A stretch of DNA of 15,995 nt from an uncultured Oscillospiraceae bacterium (GTDB lineage: Bacteria > Bacillota > Clostridia > Oscillospirales > Oscillospiraceae). Under the pieces are notes generated by a model that saw nothing but the letters and a program-made list of their open reading frames with translations, was not told the DNA's origin and searched no databases. The stretch is from assembly GCA_910588105.1 (NCBI GenBank), contig CAJUQD010000055.1:1-15995 (forward strand), read 5' to 3'. Positions 1-6,518 of the stretch are shown one piece after another (within the stretch, counting starts at the first letter, position 1; every line of letters starts with the position of its first letter). A program made the position numbers and the translations under genes.

Positions 1-411
1 GCCGGTGGTGCCCGCCGCCCCGGTGGCGCCCGTCGCTCCGGTGGTGCCCGTCGGCCCGGTGGGGCCGCCCGCGGGGCCGGCAGGGCCGGTGGGCCCAGTG
101 GGGCCGGCGGGACCCTGCATCGGGGATGCGGTAAGCGCCCCCTGCATCTTGGCCTTCAAAAACAGCTGGTTCTGCACGGCGGTCTCCAACAGGCCCCGAA
201 CACTCTCGTTGGCGGCCAGCACCTCGCTCACCGTGGCCGGAGGGCCGCTGAGGCCCGGGATGGTGCCCAGGATATATTGCAGCTTCTCGCCCTCGGCGTT
301 CAGGATATGGCTCAGTCCCAGCTCCTCCATGGCGATGGAGGAGAGAATCTGGTTGACCGCATCCTCCCGCTGGATGGGCGGATCCACATTAGGAAAACTT
401 GGCATGGACAT
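1..411 (-). CDS. Collagen-like spore-surface protein, C-terminus beyond window edge
   Basis: The minus-strand frame is open from the ATG at 411 to the window edge (137 codons, no stop). An AGGAGA ribosome binding site lies about 10 bases upstream. Residues 1-90 form a helical-looking domain (SIAMEEL at 25-31, NAEGEKLQYILG at 38-49). It matches, almost without gaps, the N-terminus of the divergent gene at 649. From residue 100 there are Gly-X-Y triplets (GPA, GPT, GTT, GAT) with one interruption (GPAG-GPT) near residue 116. Collagen-like stalks of this kind are known from BclA-type exosporium filaments, where the N-terminus anchors the protein to the spore and a C-terminal domain projects outward. 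Here that C-terminal domain lies outside the window. A mother-cell sigma-like promoter lies about 100 bases upstream. The collagen-like architecture is seen directly. The spore-surface role is inferred. Confidence 0.85.
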   Translation of the reverse strand, partial: MSMPSFPNVDPPIQREDAVNQILSSIAMEELGLSHILNAEGEKLQYILGTIPGLSGPPATVSEVLAANESVRGLLETAVQNQLFLKAKMQGALTASPMQGPAGPTGPTGPAGPAGGPTGPTGTTGATGATGAAGTTG

Positions 412-507
412 AAAAACGTGTCTCCTTTCAAGCCTGGGGGCCCAGGCCGGGGTGCGCCGGAACGGCGGCGCAAACCAACAGGTTCTCCCAGGCAAAGCGC
501 CCACGGC

Positions 508-535
508 ATCCTATGCGCCATCTTTCCGGCAGGTT
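508..535 (-). promoter_or_regulatory. Sporulation (sigma-K/E-like) promoter of the collagen-like gene
   Basis: On the minus strand, CATAGGAT (508-515) fits the CATAnnnT -10 element of mother-cell sigma factors. An AAC (533-535) lies 17 bases upstream, as in the sigma-K -35 element. The start codon is about 97 bases downstream. The opposite strand carries the same arrangement for the divergent gene, which makes chance less likely. Confidence 0.5.
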
Positions 536-543
536 CTGGGCGG

Positions 544-570
544 AACAGGACGATTTCAGACGCATAGGAT
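544..570 (+). promoter_or_regulatory. Sporulation (sigma-K/E-like) promoter of the Cys/Pro-rich gene
   Basis: AAC (544-546), a 16-base spacer and CATAGGAT (563-570) resemble a sigma-K-type promoter. The gene starts at 649. The 11-bp sequence 561-571 is the exact reverse complement of 507-517, so the two divergent promoters carry identical -10 regions and stand back to back. Confidence 0.5.
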
Positions 571-648
571 GGGGCGGCGGCATGGGAGAGACCCTGCCGC
601 ACAACCCGACCCGGCCTGCCGCCGGAGCGGCACAATGGAGTAACTGAT

Positions 649-1524
649 ATGTCAATGCCTTCTTTTCCCCAAAACGGGGCGGATTTAACCCGGGAGGAAG
701 CCCTGACCATGATTATCGCTTCCATCGCCATGGAAGAGCTGGCCCTGAGCCACATCATCAACGCTGAGGGCGAGAAGCTGCAATACATTCTGGGCACCCT
801 GCCCGGAACGAAGCCCTGTGCCTGTCCCCAGGATGTGTTGGCGGTAAATAAAAGCGTGGCCTCCCTGCTGGACGTGGTGGCTCAGAACCAGATGCTGCTG
901 AAAAGCAAACTGGAAAAGGTGTTGGAGGCCTGTCCCCCGCCTTGCCCCACACCCTGTCCCCCACCCCATGGCCCGTGTCCGCCGCCTTTTGGGCCAAGGC
1001 CCTGTCCTCCCCCCTGCTCGCCGGCCTCCCCCCCATTCTGCCCACCCCCCTGCCGGCAGGAATGCTGTCCGCCGCCATACGGGCCGGGGACCGACACCAA
1101 GTGCGCCCTCCATCTGGCGGAGCGGCAGGCAGGATTTCTGTGGACCCCGGGGTGCCGCCTGCCTTGGCGGCAGCAGTCCAGGTGCGGGGAGCGCATCCTC
1201 TGGAACGGGTGCAATCCAACCCAGATCCGGCTGGAGCCGCAAAGGACATATGCGGTTCGGTGTACGCTGGCCGTTCGCGCCATGCCCCCGGCAAAGGGGG
1301 AAGGGATCATTCAGGTCAGGCAGACCCCTTGCGGGGCATTTGCAGAAACGCAGCCCCTGCGGTTCGCCTTGGAGCGCATGGCGGATAATCCCCAGTCCCT
1401 GCAATATGCCGTCGTGCTCCATCCCCGCACAGGTTGCCCCGGCACAGCGGAGCTGTCCCTGGTGCTGGATGCCCGGAACGCCTTGTGCGTGGAGCGGGCG
1501 TCCATGGATGTGGTGGAGTTCTGA
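649..1524 (+). CDS. Cys/Pro-rich spore-surface protein, paralog of the divergent collagen-like gene
   Basis: This 291-residue protein starts at the ATG at 649, with GGAG at 637-640. Residues 1-92 repeat the N-terminal domain of the divergent collagen-like gene (SIAMEEL and NAEGEKLQYILG at the same positions). Residues about 95-147 form a linker built from CPPPC/CPPP units, with ten cysteines between 95 and 140. It sits where the neighbour has its collagen stalk. Residues about 150-291 look like a compact, beta-rich C-terminal domain with further cysteines (179, 188, 205, 228, 263, 280). There is no signal peptide, as expected for a protein made in the mother cell and assembled on the spore. 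The likely role is a structural exosporium or coat protein, possibly disulfide cross-linked. That role is inferred from its paralog and promoter. A strong hairpin follows the stop codon. Confidence 0.8.
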   Translation: MSMPSFPQNGADLTREEALTMIIASIAMEELALSHIINAEGEKLQYILGTLPGTKPCACPQDVLAVNKSVASLLDVVAQNQMLLKSKLEKVLEACPPPCPTPCPPPHGPCPPPFGPRPCPPPCSPASPPFCPPPCRQECCPPPYGPGTDTKCALHLAERQAGFLWTPGCRLPWRQQSRCGERILWNGCNPTQIRLEPQRTYAVRCTLAVRAMPPAKGEGIIQVRQTPCGAFAETQPLRFALERMADNPQSLQYAVVLHPRTGCPGTAELSLVLDARNALCVERASMDVVEF

Positions 1525-1528
1525 ATAA

Positions 1529-1583
1529 AGAAGCTGTGCCAATAGCCTCCGAACGCATCTTCGCGGCTATTGGCACAGCTTCT
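1529..1583. terminator. Perfect 19-bp stem hairpin between convergent genes
   Basis: Positions 1529-1547 pair perfectly with 1565-1583 around a 17-base loop. The hairpin starts five bases after the stop codon at 1522-1524. The downstream tail is AT-rich but not a clean U-tract, so it may act as a bidirectional terminator or as a 3' stabiliser. It lies between this gene and the converging gene at 1642. Confidence 0.6.
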
Positions 1584-1641
1584 ATTCGCAATATAATTTT
1601 GAGACGGCCCAGAATCGGTCAAGGCATTTTTCACAGCCCGC

Positions 1642-2370
1642 TTATCTCTGAATTATGATCTCCCTGCTGTCGCCATTCACTATGCCCTTGGACACAACCT
1701 CAGCCCCCGTATACCTTTCCAGCAGTCCGGCCAGCTCGTCCAAGGCGGCCTTCAAATCATCCAGCCGCTCCGGCTCCACACACTCCATTGCGATAAATTC
1801 GGCGGCGGTGGCATCGTTCACCGCGGTGCGCCTGCCGTCCCGCCAGTTCCAGCAGCGGCACACCGCGCCTGCGGCATCGTAGTAAGCCAGCTCCCCTGGC
1901 CGGGGCGGATCGGGTTCATCTGCGCCAATGGGCAGGAAGTCCTCCCCGCCCGCCATCACGCCTAAATGCAGGTCGCCGTCAAAAGCCTCCATATCCTCCG
2001 CCCCGATGGGCAGGGCGTACTTCAGCGAGACGGCATTGGTGATGTCCACCGTGGGGGCAATCGTCCCCACAGGCTCCCCCTTGGACACCCGCTTCAGCAG
2101 CGCCTCAATGGAGCAGCGGGCGCCCTTTTTGGTGGGAAATTTCTGATATGCCTCCCTCCACACCGCCACCGGCCGGTTCTGGGACAGGGCCACGCCTTCG
2201 TCCAGGTGGGACAGCGCGGTGCTGTTGGCGTTTTTCAGCAGCTCCGCCACTTCTGCGGCCTGGTCTGGGGAGAGCCGGACGGCCCCGTTGATGCCGGTTA
2301 CGGAGAGGACGCCGATGGCCGCATTCGGAAACAACTCCCAAAAAGAGGGATCCGCAATAAATTTTTTCAT
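1642..2370 (-). CDS. Free-standing B3/B4 (tRNA synthetase editing-like) domain protein
   Basis: The gene encodes 242 residues. Its ATG at 2370 is preceded by a perfect AGGAGG (2378-2383). The segment from about residue 66 to 195 carries the hallmarks of stand-alone B3/B4 proteins (COG3382-like). These include AVWREAYQKFPTKK (69-82), VDITNAVSL (108-116), the GVMAGGEDFLPIG stretch (137-149) and a late WNWRDGRRTAVND (174-186). In phenylalanyl-tRNA synthetase beta subunits this domain hydrolyses misacylated tRNA. Stand-alone members are often proposed to act as trans-editing or related enzymes, but most are uncharacterised. No membrane segments or signal peptide are seen. The gene converges on the spore-surface gene and has no operon partner. 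Family confidence is high and the exact substrate is unknown. Confidence 0.82.
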   Translation of the reverse strand: MKKFIADPSFWELFPNAAIGVLSVTGINGAVRLSPDQAAEVAELLKNANSTALSHLDEGVALSQNRPVAVWREAYQKFPTKKGARCSIEALLKRVSKGEPVGTIAPTVDITNAVSLKYALPIGAEDMEAFDGDLHLGVMAGGEDFLPIGADEPDPPRPGELAYYDAAGAVCRCWNWRDGRRTAVNDATAAEFIAMECVEPERLDDLKAALDELAGLLERYTGAEVVSKGIVNGDSREIIIQR

Positions 2371-2453
2371 GATTTCTTCCTCCTAAAAATATTTCTTTCG
2401 TACCGGCCTTGGGCTCCCGCCGCCAGCCGGATACTTACGCCGCAGCTTCTTTC

Positions 2454-2620
2454 CTAGGCGCCGTTTGAAAATTGGCAATATGCCCAGCGGCAAGGAATTT
2501 TTTCGCCGGGCGAGGCGATTTGGCGCAGAAATACTTTGTGTATTTCAAGGCAAAGCAACGCAGCTCGGCGGAAAAAGGCCCGCCGATTGGGCGTGTTGAC
2601 AATTTTCAAACAAGCCCTAG
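2454..2620. repeat. 167-bp hairpin-forming dispersed repeat (MITE/REP-like)
   Basis: The ends are imperfect terminal inverted repeats. CTAGG plus GTTTGAAAATTG (2463-2474) on the left matches its exact reverse complement at 2600-2611, plus CCTAG at 2616-2620, on the right. Similarity continues inward over about 40 bp per arm. The centre is a perfect 7-bp hairpin, GAAATAC (2528-2534) and GTATTTC (2540-2546), whose loop midpoint is the exact midpoint of the element. The whole unit can therefore fold as one long imperfect hairpin. The first 52 bases of its core (2455-2506) recur identically at 15944-15995. It has no transposase gene and would need one in trans if mobile. Confidence 0.8.
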
Positions 2621-2725
2621 TCATGCGTGGCCGGACAGCTTCAGCACCTACCCTGCCATAATCCCCTTGATATGGCTTCGGCCCCTGTGTCTCCGCGCGC
2701 AATGCGCACACCCGCCCTCCGTCCC

Positions 2726-2783
2726 AAAAAATATAACGCCAGCCCCCTATCTTCTGTGGCCTAACGATAGAAGGTCTGGCGTT
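2726..2783 (-). terminator. Intrinsic terminator on the minus strand
   Basis: AACGCCAG (2735-2742) pairs with CTGGCGTT (2776-2783). An inner CTATC/GATAG helix (2747-2751, 2766-2770) extends the structure. On the minus strand the stem is followed by ATAT and six T residues (2726-2734), a good U-tract. The plus strand has no such tract. Confidence 0.65.
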
Positions 2784-2831
2784 CTCCCTTTACCCGGCGG
2801 CAAAAGGGTTCCCATCTGTTATTATGAATTT
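2726..2831 (-). ncRNA. Candidate ~105-nt structured small RNA or orphan leader
   Basis: A good sigma-A promoter (2838-2866) predicts a start near 2831. An intrinsic terminator ends transcription near 2726, with no plausible reading frame between them. The predicted transcript folds into two adjacent hairpins: one at 2786-2808 (CCCTTT/AAAGGG stem) and the terminator hairpin at 2735-2783. I do not recognise a known riboswitch class or a T-box motif. It could be an independent small RNA. It could also be an attenuator leader of the B3/B4 gene about 355 bases downstream, since separated by the dispersed repeat. The promoter and terminator are seen directly. Expression and function are inferred. 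Confidence 0.45.
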
Positions 2832-2837
2832 TAGTGT

Positions 2838-2866
2838 ATCATACCACGGGCCAAGTGAAAAGTCAA
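2838..2866 (-). promoter_or_regulatory. Sigma-A promoter of the candidate small RNA
   Basis: On the minus strand, TTGACT (2861-2866), a 17-base spacer and TATGAT (2838-2843) give five of six matches to each consensus hexamer at ideal spacing. It points away from tetR and toward the two-hairpin unit that ends at 2726. Confidence 0.65.
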
Positions 2867-2988
2867 TCGGTTTTATGTCCCTTGGCATACGCCCCTCTGG
2901 GATTCGGGCACAGGCAATTCCCTTCCATCGAAACCGCTGTCATGATTGAACACTTGGCCACCGGGCGGGCCCCGCCGGAAAATCCCCC

Positions 2989-3017
2989 TTGACTTTTTTC
3001 CACCCATATCGTAGCCT
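2989..3017 (+). promoter_or_regulatory. Likely tetR promoter
   Basis: TTGACT (2989-2994), a 17-base spacer and TAGCCT (3012-3017). The -35 is good and the -10 weak, as often seen in regulated promoters. The start codon lies about 32 bases beyond the -10. Confidence 0.45.
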
Positions 3018-3048
3018 AATGGTAGACTATTCCCAGGAGGTGCCGGCG

Positions 3049-3591
3049 ATGGCAAATTTTACCCGGAAGGCAATTAAAGAAGCCTTCCTCAAGCTGCTCA
3101 ACCAGCGGCCTTTGAGCCAGATCACCGTGAAGGATATCGTGGAGGACTGCGGCATTAACCGCAATTCTTTTTATTACCACTTTGAGGATCTGCCCGCCTT
3201 GGTGGAGGAGATGGTGGGGGAGCAGATGCAAAACCTCATCCAAAAGCATCCCACTGTGTCCTCCGTGGAGGAGTGCGCCGACGCCGTCATCGAGCTGGTG
3301 ATGGAAAACCGCCGGGCCGTCTACCACATTTATAACTCCCTGAGCCGGGACGTGTTCGAGCGGCATCTCATGGACGGCTGCGGCTACATCGTGTCCACCT
3401 ACCTGAAGGCGGAGTTCGCCGGAAAGCCCATAACCCCGGCGGATCTGGACGCCCTCATCCGGCTGCACAAGTGCGCCTGCTTCGGCTCAGTGATCGACTG
3501 GCTCAACGGCGGCATGAAGGATGATATCGCGGACTACTTCCGCCGGGTGTGCGCCCTGCAAAAGAGCGGTTTGGAGCGCTTGGAGCGCTGA
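3049..3591 (+). CDS. TetR/AcrR-family transcriptional regulator
   Basis: This is a 180-residue protein. The ATG at 3049 is chosen because AGGAGG (3035-3040) lies eight bases upstream. The reading frame extends further upstream, but that part would overlap the promoter. Residues 25-45 (ITVKDIVEDCGINRNSFYYHF) are the TetR helix-turn-helix, with the characteristic FYYHF at its end. The rest is a helical ligand/dimer domain of ordinary length. No ligand can be predicted. The gene lies directly upstream of, and on the same strand as, the membrane-export operon beginning at 3781, separated from it by hairpins. It is therefore the probable local regulator of that operon. The link is by position only. 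Confidence 0.9.
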   Translation: MANFTRKAIKEAFLKLLNQRPLSQITVKDIVEDCGINRNSFYYHFEDLPALVEEMVGEQMQNLIQKHPTVSSVEECADAVIELVMENRRAVYHIYNSLSRDVFERHLMDGCGYIVSTYLKAEFAGKPITPADLDALIRLHKCACFGSVIDWLNGGMKDDIADYFRRVCALQKSGLERLER

Positions 3592-3619
3592 ACCATACTC
3601 CCCCCAACACGGAACCCCT

Positions 3620-3703
3620 CCGTGCCCGGTTTTTAGGCACGGGGTGGTCCCGTGTCTGAATTTCAGACAGCTTGATCCCCGTGCCTGTTTTTTGGGCACG
3701 GGG
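3620..3703. repeat. Duplicated terminator-like hairpins between tetR and the export operon
   Basis: Two 25-base hairpin units, 3620-3644 and 3679-3703, agree at 22 of 25 positions. Each has a GTGCC/GGCAC stem and a T-rich loop. Between them lies the 15-bp palindrome at 3654-3668. A third possible hairpin, CACGGG (3638-3643) with CCCGTG (3649-3654), overlaps the first and would compete with it. Confidence 0.55.
3654..3668. promoter_or_regulatory. 15-bp palindrome, possible TetR operator
   Basis: GTCTGAATTTCAGAC is a perfect inverted repeat with 7-bp arms around one central base, the size typical of TetR-family operators. It lies between tetR and the operon it probably controls, but about 70 bases upstream of the candidate -10. 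No second copy is evident at the tetR promoter. It could equally be part of the hairpin array. Confidence 0.25.
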
Positions 3704-3711
3704 ACTTTTTC
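3677..3711 (+). terminator. Intrinsic terminator downstream of tetR
   Basis: CCCCGTGCC (3677-3685) pairs perfectly with GGCACGGGG (3695-3703) around a 9-base loop, followed by ACTTTTTCT. It separates tetR from the export operon. Confidence 0.7.
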
Positions 3712-3716
3712 TGCCC

Positions 3717-3746
3717 ATGGTAAGCGCGCCGCCGCCCTGCTATACT
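3717..3746 (+). promoter_or_regulatory. Candidate promoter of the export operon
   Basis: TATACT (3741-3746) is a good -10. The -35 candidate ATGGTA (3717-3722) at 18-base spacing is weak. It lies just after the terminator and 35 bases before the first gene of the operon. Confidence 0.4.
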
Positions 3747-3780
3747 CACCATCACAAGGAAAAACAAGGAGGTGTGAATC

Positions 3781-4383
3781 TTGAAAACCCGCTGTACCAT
3801 CCCCATGTGGGTGGCCAAAACCGGCTACATCGTCATGTCCCTGGTGTTCTGCGCCGCCGGGATCGCCTGCATCGCCAATCCCGGCCTGTCCGCGGCCGTC
3901 ATCGGCCGGGTACTGGGGGCGGCCATGATCCTGTTCGGCGCCGTCAAGCTGGTGGGCTACTGCTCCCGGGACCTGTACCGCCTGGCCTTCCAGTACGATT
4001 TGGGCTTCGGGCTGCTGCTCATCGCCCTGGGGGCGCTGGTGCTGCTCCGGCCGGCCGGGGTGCTGGACTTCCTGTTCACCGCCCTGGGCATCGCCGTCCT
4101 CACCGACGGACTCTACAAGGTGCAGATCGCCGTGGACGCCAAGCGCTTCGGCATCCCTACCTGGTGGCTGACCCTGGCGCTGGCTGTAGCCGCCGGCCTC
4201 ATCGGGCTGGCCCTGGTATTCCGGCCCTGGGACAGCGCCCGGCTGCTCACCATCCTGCTGGGCACCGCCCTGCTGGCGGAGGGCATTTTGAACCTGTGCG
4301 TGGCGGTGTGCACGGTGAAAATCGTGAACCACCAGCAGCCCGACGTCATTGAAGTCACCTCTTATGAGGTGGAAGATTTGTAA
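3781..4383 (+). CDS. DUF308/HdeD-like six-helix membrane protein
   Basis: This 200-residue protein starts at a TTG codon, chosen because AAGGAGGTG (3766-3774) lies six bases upstream and no later ATG has such a site. The sequence is almost entirely hydrophobic, with about six membrane segments (near residues 11-32, 37-58, 70-90, 92-113, 126-147 and 152-176) and a short polar C-terminal tail. The paired-helix pattern with NPG/RPAG turns resembles DUF308 (HdeD-like) proteins. HdeD itself is linked to acid resistance in E. coli, but most family members have no known function. It is the first gene of the operon, 29 bases before the MMPL transporter, so it may be an accessory membrane component of that system. 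Confidence 0.75.
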   Translation: MKTRCTIPMWVAKTGYIVMSLVFCAAGIACIANPGLSAAVIGRVLGAAMILFGAVKLVGYCSRDLYRLAFQYDLGFGLLLIALGALVLLRPAGVLDFLFTALGIAVLTDGLYKVQIAVDAKRFGIPTWWLTLALAVAAGLIGLALVFRPWDSARLLTILLGTALLAEGILNLCVAVCTVKIVNHQQPDVIEVTSYEVEDL

Positions 4384-4412
4384 CCGACTGTGACAGAAAG
4401 GACGTATGCTGT

Positions 4413-6518
4413 ATGAAATTCTCCAAAGCGGTGGTCAAGTGCCGCGTCCCCATCCTGATCCTGGCCCTGCTGCTGATGATCCCCTCGGCGCTTGGCATGG
4501 CGGCCACAAGGGTCAACTACGATATGCTCAACTATCTGCCCGGGGACATGGACACCGTCATCGGCCAGAACGAGCTGCTGGACGGCTTCCACAAAGGGGC
4601 CTTCTCCTTCCTGATCCTGGAGGATATGCCCGCCAAGGACGTCGCAGCCCTGAAAAAGCAGGTGGAGCGGGTGGACCATGTGGACACCGTGCTGTGGTAT
4701 GACAGCCTCCTGGACATTTCCGCCCCCATGGAGCTGCTGCCCGACAAGCTCTACGACGCGTTCAACGCCGGGAACGCCACCATGATGGCGGTGTTCTTCG
4801 ACACCTCCACCTCCTCCGATCTCACCATGGACGCCATCCGGGAGATTCGCGCCCTGGCCGGGGAGAGGTGCTTTGTCTCCGGTATGTCCGCCCTGGTCAC
4901 CGACCTGAAGGACCTGTGCGAGGAGGAGGAGCCCATCTATGTGGGCATCGCCGTGGCCCTGGCCTGCGCGGCCATGCTGCTCCTGCTGGACAGCTGGCTG
5001 GTGCCCTTCGTGTTTCTGGCCAGCATCGGCATGATGGTCCTGATGAACTTGGGCTCCAACTACTTCCTGGGCGAAATTTCCTACATCACCAAGGCCCTGT
5101 CCGCCGTCCTCCAGCTGGCCGTCACCATGGACTACTCCATCTTCCTGTGGAACAGCTACAACGAGCAGCGGCGGCGCTATGACGACAACAAGGAAGCCAT
5201 GGCCCGGGCCATCCAGGCCACCCTGACCTCGGTGCTAGGCTCCTCCATCACCACCGTGGCGGGCTTCATCTCCCTGTGCTTCATGTCCTTCACCATGGGC
5301 CGGGATCTGGGTATCGTCATGGCAAAGGGCGTGCTGCTGGGTGTGCTGGGCTGCGTCACCGTGCTGCCCGCCCTCATCCTGGTGTTCGACAAGCCCCTGC
5401 AAAAAACCCGGCACCGCTCCCTCATCCCCAACATGGATAAGCTGGCCGGGGGCGTAGTAAAGGTGTTCCCCGTGTTCCTGGCGGTGTTCGCCCTCGTCGT
5501 GCCCCCCGCCCTGTACGGATACAACCGGACCAACGGCGAGGTCTATTATGACATGGGCCAATGCCTGCCCGAGGATATGGAGTACGTCATCGCCGAGGGC
5601 AAGCTCCGGGACGAGTTTAACATCGCCTCCACCCATATGCTGCTGGTGGACGCCGGCCTGCCTGCCAAGCAGGTGCGCTCCATGGTAGACGAAATGGAGG
5701 CCGTGGACGGCGTGAAGTACGTGCTGGGCATGGAGTCCGTGGTGGGCTCCCGGATTCCCGAGGAGTTCCTGCCGGAGTCCGTTACCTCTATGTTGAAAAG
5801 CGACAACTGGCGCTTGTTGCTCATCAACTCTGAATACAAGGTAGCCAGCGACGCGGTGAACACCCAAATCGGCCAGCTTAACGGCATCCTAAAAAAGTAC
5901 GACCAGGGCGGTTTGCTTATCGGCGAGGCCCCCTGTATGCGGGACATGATTGAGACCACCGACCACGACTTCAAAATGGTCAACGCCGTGTCCATCATCG
6001 CAATCTTCCTCATCATCGCCATCGTGGAAAAGAGCTTCACCCTGCCCTTCATCCTCATAGCGGTCATCGAGGCGGCCATCTTCGTCAACCTTGGCCTGCC
6101 CCACTACCTGGGCCAGAGCCTGCCCTTCATCGCCCCCATCTGTATCAGCACCATTCAATTGGGGGCCACGGTGGACTACGCCATCCTCATGACCACCCGC
6201 TACAAAGCGGAGCGCATCGGCGGCGCGGACAAAAAAGAGGCGGTGCACACCGCCCTGTCCACCTCCATCCCCTCCGTCATCGTGTCCGGCATGGGGCTAT
6301 TCGCCGCCACCTTCGGCGTAGCCCTGTACTCCGAGATCGACATTATCAGCTCCATGTGTATGCTCATGGCCCGGGGGGCCCTCATCAGCATGGCGTCCGT
6401 CATCTTCACCCTGCCCGCTTTGCTGCTGCTGTGCGATAAGCTCATCTGCGCCACCACCGCCGGCATGAAGCAGTCTAAACACCCCAAAATTTCCAATCAG
6501 GAGGTCTATGCAAAATGA
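4413..6518 (+). CDS. MMPL/RND-family membrane transporter
   Basis: This 701-residue protein starts at the ATG at 4413, with GAAAGGA (4396-4402) upstream. It has the classic two-fold RND layout. The first half has one helix (about 11-31), a large outer loop (32-173) and five helices (174-326). The second half repeats this with a helix near 352-370, a loop 371-523 and helices 524-673. Each half carries the conserved Asp-Tyr in a membrane helix: TMDYSIFL (238-245) and TVDYAILM (586-593). The aspartates are expected to carry the proton relay. MMPL proteins export lipids, surface polymers or toxic amphiphiles using the proton gradient. The substrate is not predictable here. The stop overlaps the next start codon by four bases, and a TetR gene lies upstream, so efflux or envelope export under local control is likely. 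Confidence 0.9.
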   Translation: MKFSKAVVKCRVPILILALLLMIPSALGMAATRVNYDMLNYLPGDMDTVIGQNELLDGFHKGAFSFLILEDMPAKDVAALKKQVERVDHVDTVLWYDSLLDISAPMELLPDKLYDAFNAGNATMMAVFFDTSTSSDLTMDAIREIRALAGERCFVSGMSALVTDLKDLCEEEEPIYVGIAVALACAAMLLLLDSWLVPFVFLASIGMMVLMNLGSNYFLGEISYITKALSAVLQLAVTMDYSIFLWNSYNEQRRRYDDNKEAMARAIQATLTSVLGSSITTVAGFISLCFMSFTMGRDLGIVMAKGVLLGVLGCVTVLPALILVFDKPLQKTRHRSLIPNMDKLAGGVVKVFPVFLAVFALVVPPALYGYNRTNGEVYYDMGQCLPEDMEYVIAEGKLRDEFNIASTHMLLVDAGLPAKQVRSMVDEMEAVDGVKYVLGMESVVGSRIPEEFLPESVTSMLKSDNWRLLLINSEYKVASDAVNTQIGQLNGILKKYDQGGLLIGEAPCMRDMIETTDHDFKMVNAVSIIAIFLIIAIVEKSFTLPFILIAVIEAAIFVNLGLPHYLGQSLPFIAPICISTIQLGATVDYAILMTTRYKAERIGGADKKEAVHTALSTSIPSVIVSGMGLFAATFGVALYSEIDIISSMCMLMARGALISMASVIFTLPALLLLCDKLICATTAGMKQSKHPKISNQEVYAK

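Noticed and set aside
100..1100. CRISPR-like or tandem DNA repeats in the Gly-X-Y and CPPP regions
   Set aside because: The periodicity is triplet coding repetition of Gly/Pro/Cys codons, not spaced repeats with unique spacers.
685..1542. Long minus-strand frames opposite the Cys/Pro-rich gene
   Set aside because: They mirror the GC-rich coding strand. The plus-strand gene has a ribosome site and a clear paralog.
2726..2831. T-box leader controlling the B3/B4 gene
   Set aside because: No T-box (AGGGTGG-like) sequence or specifier loop is seen, so only a generic structured RNA is claimed.
2472..2834. A 120-codon plus-strand frame
   Set aside because: It runs through the hairpin repeat and the candidate small RNA, has no ribosome binding site, and its protein is only a translation of the repeat.
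3487..4332. A 281-codon minus-strand frame across tetR's end and the DUF308 gene
   Set aside because: Its composition (His/Gln/Gly-rich) is that of an antisense shadow, and it spans hairpins and a promoter.
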